Source: Acetobacteraceae bacterium
Lineage (GTDB): Bacteria > Pseudomonadota > Alphaproteobacteria > Acetobacterales > Acetobacteraceae
DNA length: 9,409 nt
NCBI GenBank assembly: GCA_003164305.1
Contig: PLSZ01000236.1
Location: 1 to 9,409 of the forward strand
Direction of reading: 5' to 3'
Positions within the stretch are counted from its first letter, which is position 1, and every line of letters starts with the position of its first letter. The notes beneath the pieces are model-generated. The model had not been told where the DNA came from. It saw only the letters and a list, made by a program, of their open reading frames with translations, and ran no database searches. Positions 5,218 through 9,409 of this stretch are shown here, piece after piece. Position numbers and translations under genes: made by a program.

Positions 5218-6417
5218 ATGACACGATCACGACGGCGCGTATTCGTATGGTCGATCCTTTGGCTGATACTCATCTGGCCGGCCATGGCGGACGAGTCCGG
5301 GTTGATCGAGGATACCTCGCCGTTGCGGGTCGAAATCGACCATCACCGCTATTCGCTCGAAGCTTTCACCGCGCGGCCCGATCATGGCGCGCGTTTTCCG
5401 GTGATGGTGATCACCCATGGTTCATTGCCCCTGAAACTGGGAGCGGGCAACACGGACCCCCAATGGGCCCGCACCATGGCCAGTCGGGGGTGGCTGGCTA
5501 TCGCGGTTTCGCGGCGCGGTTTCGGAAACTCCGAGGGCGCGAACCAATCCGGCTCCGGTTGGTGCGACCATCCGAACGCCCAGGGCTCCTTGGATCACCA
5601 GGCCGTCGATATCGAGGCCGCGCTGCGCGCGATTGGCAGGCGCGACGACGCGGACATGTCCCGGCTCGTCCTGATGGGACGCTCGATGGGTGGCCCCGTC
5701 ATTTTGGCGGTCGCGGCCCGCGGGGAGGTGCCGGTGTCAGCCGTTGTCAACGTCTCCGGCGGTATTCGGTTGTGGTCGCGCAAGGATGGCATCGTCGCTT
5801 GCGAGGCTTTCGAACAGGATATGGTCGAGAGTTTCCGGCGCATGGGGCGGGAAATCCAGATTCCAACCCTGTGGATCTACGGTGAAACCGACGAATTGTT
5901 TCCGCCAGACCTCTCCCGACGCTATCGCGATGCATTCGTGGCCGGAGGCGGGAGGGCGGAGCTCGTGATGTTTCCGAGGGCCGATTGGACCGGCCACGGA
6001 ATGTTCAACAACAGGCAGGGGCAACAACACATGCTCCCGCTGATCGATCGATTCGCGGAAAATAACGGCCTTCCCGGCGCGGACCGGGACTTTGAACGCA
6101 GGGTGCTCGCGCGGCTGAATCCGGCGGACCAGCCGCTGGGACGACAATATGTGCGGGAGGTGATGAACGAAAAGGCTCTCGCCGCGGCGGATGGCGGCGT
6201 GCGCGGCGCCGCCTGGTGGGAATATGATGGATCCCACCAGGACGCGATGCGGCGCGCCGTGAGCGAGTGCGAAAAATGGCACCACGCCACCTGTCACCTC
6301 GTGGCGGTGAACAACACTCTCCCCGGCGGCAGTGACCTGGGGGGCGCGGTCATCACGCCGAACACGCTCGCCGGCAGTGTCGGCATCGGCGTCAGGGTCG
6401 TTACCCCTGGGCAATGA
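5218..6417 (+). CDS. exported alpha/beta hydrolase with C-terminal Cys-containing module
   Basis: The 399-aa product begins with a Sec-type signal peptide: basic 'RSRRR', a hydrophobic core to about residue 21, and cleavage after 'AMA' near residue 24. Residues 36-280 form an alpha/beta hydrolase domain. It has the oxyanion-region 'HGS' (67-69), nucleophile elbow G-R-S-M-G (154-158, Ser156), acid Asp225 in 'YGETDELFPP' and catalytic His260 in 'GHGMF'. This resembles dienelactone-hydrolase or acyl-peptidase-like esterases, probably periplasmic; the substrate is unknown. Residues about 310-375 are extra: 'EKALAAADGG..AAWW', then 'A.RRAVSECEKWHHATCHLVAVNN', with Cys at 343 and 350. This recalls the short repeat domain of DUF4189-like exported proteins, but that is from memory. 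The start is at 5218; the Shine-Dalgarno sequence is weak. A later ATG at 5284 would remove the signal peptide. Confidence 0.88.
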   Translation: MTRSRRRVFVWSILWLILIWPAMADESGLIEDTSPLRVEIDHHRYSLEAFTARPDHGARFPVMVITHGSLPLKLGAGNTDPQWARTMASRGWLAIAVSRRGFGNSEGANQSGSGWCDHPNAQGSLDHQAVDIEAALRAIGRRDDADMSRLVLMGRSMGGPVILAVAARGEVPVSAVVNVSGGIRLWSRKDGIVACEAFEQDMVESFRRMGREIQIPTLWIYGETDELFPPDLSRRYRDAFVAGGGRAELVMFPRADWTGHGMFNNRQGQQHMLPLIDRFAENNGLPGADRDFERRVLARLNPADQPLGRQYVREVMNEKALAAADGGVRGAAWWEYDGSHQDAMRRAVSECEKWHHATCHLVAVNNTLPGGSDLGGAVITPNTLAGSVGIGVRVVTPGQ

Positions 6418-6554
6418 GGCAAACCCATACGTCGTGTCACCGGACGCCAAACGGCCAGTCGATCGGTAGGGTGCCGCCGGAGGCCAGATCGCCGGCGTGT
6501 CCGGGGCGTTCCCGATGCGCCGCGACCAATGTCGTGATGTGACCGGACGCGGGT

Positions 6555-6956
6555 TCAATACGCGGCGTATTGTTTCTCTTCCATCAGCCCGGACCCCAGC
6601 AGCGTGTTGATCGCTCGCTTGATCCGTCCGCGCTCATCGTTCTCCCGGTAAACCGACCGGGCCAGCGCCACGAACGCCTCTCCAAAATCGCCTTGTGCTT
6701 CTTTTTCCCGGATCCGGTCCTCGATCGTCCACAGCCGTTGGTTGACCGCCGCCAAAGCCGACCGCAACTCCGCCAGCCCCAGCCCCAGCCCCAGCGGCTC
6801 GCGGACCAACGCCGCCAGCGCGGGAGCCAACGCCGTCAGTTCCCGTTCGGTGTTCGCGAGCGCCGCGGGCGCGCGCAACCGCTGCCGCTTGATCTCCAGG
6901 ATCGCCACCTTGTCGAGCAGTTCGCCCCAACTCACCGGCACTATCGGGTCGGCCAT
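6555..6956 (-). CDS. DUF6165 family protein
   Basis: The 133-aa product matches my memory of the DUF6165 family: N-terminal 'VPVSWGELLDKVAILEIK', a central 'LAAVNQRLWTIEDRIREKE', 'FVALARSVYRENDERGRIKRAIN' and the closing 'SGLMEEKQYAAY'. Function is unknown. It is a soluble, mostly helical protein with charged heptad-like stretches. Two consecutive ATG codons exist. GGAGG (6966-6962) is 5 nt from the second (6956) but only 2 nt from the first (6959), so I choose the second. Either way the start touches the TGA of the TPR-glycosyltransferase gene (TGA at 6958-6956), implying coupled translation and a shared job, perhaps in glycan or surface modification. A Gly-Leu run (three GL pairs) is encoded by the hexamer repeat at 6775-6795. 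Confidence 0.87.
   Translation of the reverse strand: MADPIVPVSWGELLDKVAILEIKRQRLRAPAALANTERELTALAPALAALVREPLGLGLGLAELRSALAAVNQRLWTIEDRIREKEAQGDFGEAFVALARSVYRENDERGRIKRAINTLLGSGLMEEKQYAAY
6775..6795. repeat. hexanucleotide tandem repeat (agcccc x3) inside the DUF6165 gene
   Basis: Three exact units agcccc (6775-6792) plus agc encode the Gly-Leu run on the minus strand. Gain or loss of one unit keeps the frame and changes the protein by one Gly-Leu pair. Confidence 0.8.
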
Positions 6957-8575
6957 CATGTCCTCCCGTCATTCCCCCCGGCCCGGCGTTCCGCCACCAG
7001 CTCCGCCAATGCGTCCTTGATCGAGCCGAACACCGGCCCCCATTCATCCCGCGCGATCTGCCGGAACAGCCGCATCGTCGGGTACCAGGGACTGTCGGTC
7101 CGCTCCAGCATGAACCGCCAGTCCGGCACCGTCCGTAACGCAACCCAGACGGGGCGTCCCAACGCGCCGGCCAGATGCGGGATCGCGGTGTCCGACGTGA
7201 TCACCAGATCGAGGTTCACCATCACCGCGGCCGTGTCGATAAATCCATCGGGTCCCGAGTCGAAATCCAAGCCCAGGGTTTCCACCGTCATCCCGGCGGT
7301 CAACTGATCGGCGCCATCGTCCTTCTGCAGGCTGATCAGCCGCACACCGGGGACAGACGCCAGCGGCAGAAAATGCGCCAGGCTGATCGATCGTCCGCGA
7401 TCCTCCCGGCGCGAGGGGTTACCTTGCCAGGCGATTCCCACGCGGAACCCGTGCTCGCCGAGGCGGGTTCGCCACCGCGCCACCGCGTCCGGTTCCGCTG
7501 ACAGATAGGGCATGGCGGCCGGAATGGTCGCTTCGGTCGTGCCGAGGATGGCCGGCAGACTCATCAGCGGGCAGGCGAGGTCGAATGGCGGCAGCGGATC
7601 GCCCACGCGCACGATGGTCGGGGTGTGCCCGGCTGCGCGGCCGGCCAGCAGACGGGCGATGCGCGGCTGGACCTCGAACACCACGGGACCGTCGCCGGGA
7701 AACCGGAATCGGCAGAACTGGATGGTATCGCCGAGTCCCTGCTCGGCGTGGACGAGCAGGGTGCGCCCGCTTAACGGCTCGCCGTTCCAGCGAGGCTGAG
7801 TCAGCCCGCGGTCGCGCACCGCTCCGGCACGGAAGCGTTCCTCCCATCCCGGCCAGGCCTGGTCGAAGCGGCCGAGCAACAGCATCAGCAGGGCCTGGTT
7901 GTAGCGCACCCGCGGATCGTTGGGCGCGAGGCGCGCGGCGGCCGCCAGCCGGGCCTCGGCCTGGTCGAACAGGCCCTGATCGCGCAGCACCGAGGACAGG
8001 TTGACCAGGATGCCGGGATCGCGCGGCTCTCGGCCATGCGCGCGGGTCAGGGTGCGCGCGGCTTCCTCCAGCCGGTTCGCGTGATGCAGCGCGGTGCCGA
8101 GGTTGTTAAGGAGATCCGGCAGATCCGGCTTCAGCCGAGCCGCGTCGCGATAGGCTTTCAGCCCACCCTCATGATCACCGAAGTCGGTCAGCGCGTGACC
8201 CAGCGCCTGGTGCGCCTCGGCGTTCAGGCGTTTCAACTGGAGCGCGACGTTGCTGGCCGCGATCGCCTCGGCTGGCCGGCCGAGGGCGAGCAGGACATGG
8301 GCGTGATGGACATGAAACGTGGAGCGGATACCGGCGGGCAACCCGGCCCCCGCCGTGATCGCCCGTTCGATCCACCCCAAAGCCTGGGCCGGCTGCCCCA
8401 TCTGCAGCAACAACACGCCCATCATATGCGATGCGTCGGGATGCGCCGGCGCGAGGGTCAGGACCTGCTGATAGACCTGGCCCGCTTCCGCGAGGCGTCC
8501 CGCCCCATGCAGGCGTTTGCCGTGCTGGAGATAGGCGTCGGTCTGGCCGTTGGCCTGGCTCATGAGCTGGTGCAT
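6956..8575 (-). CDS. TPR-repeat protein with C-terminal GT9-like glycosyltransferase domain
   Basis: The 539-aa product has about six to seven tetratricopeptide repeats at residues 14-248 (for example 'ALGHALTDFGDHEGGLKAYRDAARLKPD' region, 124-151), ending in 'WPGWEERF' (241-248). The rest (about 258-525) is a glycosyltransferase-like domain of the type attached to such TPR proteins: 'LLVHAEQGLGDTIQFCRF' (273-290), 'GIAWQGNP' (380-387), 'RGRSISLAHF' (393-402), 'LISLQK' (413-418) and 'VITSDTAIPHLAGALGRPVW' (458-477). The last motif resembles the GT9/heptosyltransferase nucleotide-sugar site, with Asp462 and His467. No signal peptide is present, so it is cytosolic. Acceptor and sugar are unknown. 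No strong Shine-Dalgarno sequence precedes 8575; an in-frame ATG at 8563 is an alternative. DUF6165 follows with abutting or overlapping stop and start. The porin gene is divergent. Confidence 0.88.
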   Translation of the reverse strand: MHQLMSQANGQTDAYLQHGKRLHGAGRLAEAGQVYQQVLTLAPAHPDASHMMGVLLLQMGQPAQALGWIERAITAGAGLPAGIRSTFHVHHAHVLLALGRPAEAIAASNVALQLKRLNAEAHQALGHALTDFGDHEGGLKAYRDAARLKPDLPDLLNNLGTALHHANRLEEAARTLTRAHGREPRDPGILVNLSSVLRDQGLFDQAEARLAAAARLAPNDPRVRYNQALLMLLLGRFDQAWPGWEERFRAGAVRDRGLTQPRWNGEPLSGRTLLVHAEQGLGDTIQFCRFRFPGDGPVVFEVQPRIARLLAGRAAGHTPTIVRVGDPLPPFDLACPLMSLPAILGTTEATIPAAMPYLSAEPDAVARWRTRLGEHGFRVGIAWQGNPSRREDRGRSISLAHFLPLASVPGVRLISLQKDDGADQLTAGMTVETLGLDFDSGPDGFIDTAAVMVNLDLVITSDTAIPHLAGALGRPVWVALRTVPDWRFMLERTDSPWYPTMRLFRQIARDEWGPVFGSIKDALAELVAERRAGGNDGRT

Positions 8576-8900
8576 CCGAAGCGTTGCCGCGTCCGCGACT
8601 TACGCCTGACCCAGCCGCCGTGAAAGAGCGGACTGCTGACGGGTGAAACCGGACCGCGAGTGCCAGGAATTTCTCCGGCGACGTCAGGAAATTACCTTCG
8701 CTCGATAAAATGTGGCATTTTGGGTACAGTGTCTCATGAATGCCATTCAAACCCCCTTTGGCGGATTGCGGACCGCATGAACAGGTCGCAATAGTCCCTC
8801 CAGGCCCGGCTGTCCCCAGTGGCGCGTTCGTTGACGCGTTTTGTCGCGGGGGCGGGGCCTGAAGTCCGCCGGTTCGCCGGCAAATGCAGGAGGGATCACA
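8576..8900. other. 325-nt divergent intergenic region upstream of TPR-GT and porin genes
   Basis: No gene is supported. The middle (about 8690-8740) is AT-richer than its surroundings, which fits promoters for one or both divergent genes, but I see no -35/-10 pair with correct spacing (ttacct at 8692 and taaaat at 8706 are only 8 nt apart). A 14-codon frame (8736-8780) has no ribosome-binding site. The right end contains the hairpin at 8868-8881 and the porin Shine-Dalgarno sequence. Confidence 0.5.
8868..8881 (+). promoter_or_regulatory. leader hairpin just upstream of the porin ribosome-binding site
   Basis: gccgg ttcg ccggc is a perfect 5-bp stem with a 4-nt loop. It ends 6 nt before the Shine-Dalgarno AGGAGGG (8888-8894). 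It would lie in the 5' leader of the porin transcript and could affect mRNA stability or initiation. The closing pair is G-C, not the C-G of the extra-stable UUCG tetraloop. Confidence 0.35.
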
Positions 8901-9409
8901 ATGCGGAAGCTTTTGCTGGCCAGCGCGGCCATGCTGGGAGCGACGGGGGTGGCGATGGCGCAAGCACCGAGCCCCTACGCCCCGACACAGGGCATGATGA
9001 TGATGCCGGGAAATCCGGCGCCGCCATCAAGCGCGTTCGACGCCATGAACGCGGAAGGCAGCCCGGGCACGTATATTGGGGCGGCGGGCTATAACAAGCT
9101 CGCGGTACCGGCGCCGGGCACGATCGTTATCCACTTGGGCGGCAAGGTCGAAGTCGATATGGTCGCGCAGTGGAGCACCAACAACCAGGTGACGACGTCG
9201 GGTGGCATCCCCGCCGGCAAAGCCAATACGTTCGCGTTCGGCTCGTTCATGCGGCTCTATCCCGGCGTTGACGGCATGGCCACCAACGGCCTCCGCTATG
9301 GCGCTTCGGTCGAGTTCCGCGAAAACTTCCCGGGCAGTTCGGCGCAGGCCACCCCGGCGCTGTCGTCAGCTCCGAGTGGAAGCGCCTATTCGTCCGGTCA
9401 GACGGTGTT
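8901..9409 (+). CDS. outer-membrane porin, N-terminal part (runs off the window)
   Basis: The frame is open from the ATG at 8901 to the window end (169 codons). AGGAGGG (8888-8894) lies 6 nt upstream, the strongest ribosome-binding site in the window, fitting an abundant protein. A clear Sec signal peptide is present, with basic 'MRK', a hydrophobic core and cleavage after 'VAMA' at about residue 20. A Pro/Ala/Met-rich linker follows, with four consecutive Met (32-35) from an atg run at 8994-9005. The mature part then shows porin-like beta strands: 'GTIVIHLGGKVEVDMVAQW' (73-91) and 'FGSFMRLYPGVDGMATNGLR' (113-132), followed by 'YGASVEFRENFPG'. This style is what I know from porins of Acetobacteraceae. 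The protein would form a diffusion channel in the outer membrane; selectivity is unknown. The C-terminal barrel is beyond the window. Confidence 0.85.
   Translation, partial: MRKLLLASAAMLGATGVAMAQAPSPYAPTQGMMMMPGNPAPPSSAFDAMNAEGSPGTYIGAAGYNKLAVPAPGTIVIHLGGKVEVDMVAQWSTNNQVTTSGGIPAGKANTFAFGSFMRLYPGVDGMATNGLRYGASVEFRENFPGSSAQATPALSSAPSGSAYSSGQTV

Noticed and set aside
5737..6558. 273-codon minus-strand open frame
   Set aside because: Antisense shadow of the alpha/beta hydrolase gene; no recognisable domain.
6570..7307. 245-codon plus-strand open frame
   Set aside because: Antisense to DUF6165 and the TPR-glycosyltransferase; Arg/Gln/Pro-rich translation without domain.
8692..8711. Porin promoter from ttacct and taaaat
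   Set aside because: The two boxes are only 8 nt apart instead of about 17.

Overview
The window is GC-rich DNA (only the gaps hold AT-rich patches) with dense, short-spaced genes. Gene content and protein style suggest an alphaproteobacterium, most likely of the Acetobacteraceae (Rhodopila/Acidiphilium-like). The clues are a type-2 ferredoxin-NADP reductase, a divergent ThiE-like protein, a TPR-glycosyltransferase/DUF6165 pair and a porin of the kind seen in that family. The assignment is inference; no rRNA, tRNA, CRISPR array or complete insertion sequence is visible.

Layout. Bases 1-447 are the 3' end of a 3-keto-5-aminohexanoate (beta-keto acid) cleavage enzyme gene. Bases 448-1013 are a gap with two hairpins behind that gene, a 76-nt fold-back element, 'gcggat' motifs and three 17-bp tandem repeats. 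The repeats end just before a small orphan gene (1014-1241). A two-gene unit follows: type-2 ferredoxin-NADP+ reductase (1492-2514) and a ThiE-like protein (2516-3130), 1 nt apart. It converges on a PPOX-class flavin/F420 oxidoreductase gene (3167-3565, minus). That gene diverges from an exported SxxK serine hydrolase (3670-4806).

A 411-nt gap then holds a long imperfect inverted repeat (arms of about 39 nt built from 'cacgaag' motifs) and a fragment of the same sequence. Next is an exported alpha/beta hydrolase with an extra Cys-containing C-terminal module (5218-6417). It converges on a minus-strand pair: a TPR-glycosyltransferase (8575 to 6956) and a DUF6165 protein (6956 to 6555) with abutting or overlapping stop and start. 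Divergent from that pair is an outer-membrane porin gene (from 8901) that runs off the window.

How the genes work together. Only two groups look like transcription units: FNR + ThiE-like, and TPR-glycosyltransferase + DUF6165. The rest look like independent housekeeping or envelope genes. No multi-gene defence or mobile system is evident. The best leads are the two structured intergenic elements, the tandem-repeat/orphan-gene locus, the ThiE-like protein that lacks most canonical active-site residues, and the C-terminal module of the alpha/beta hydrolase.
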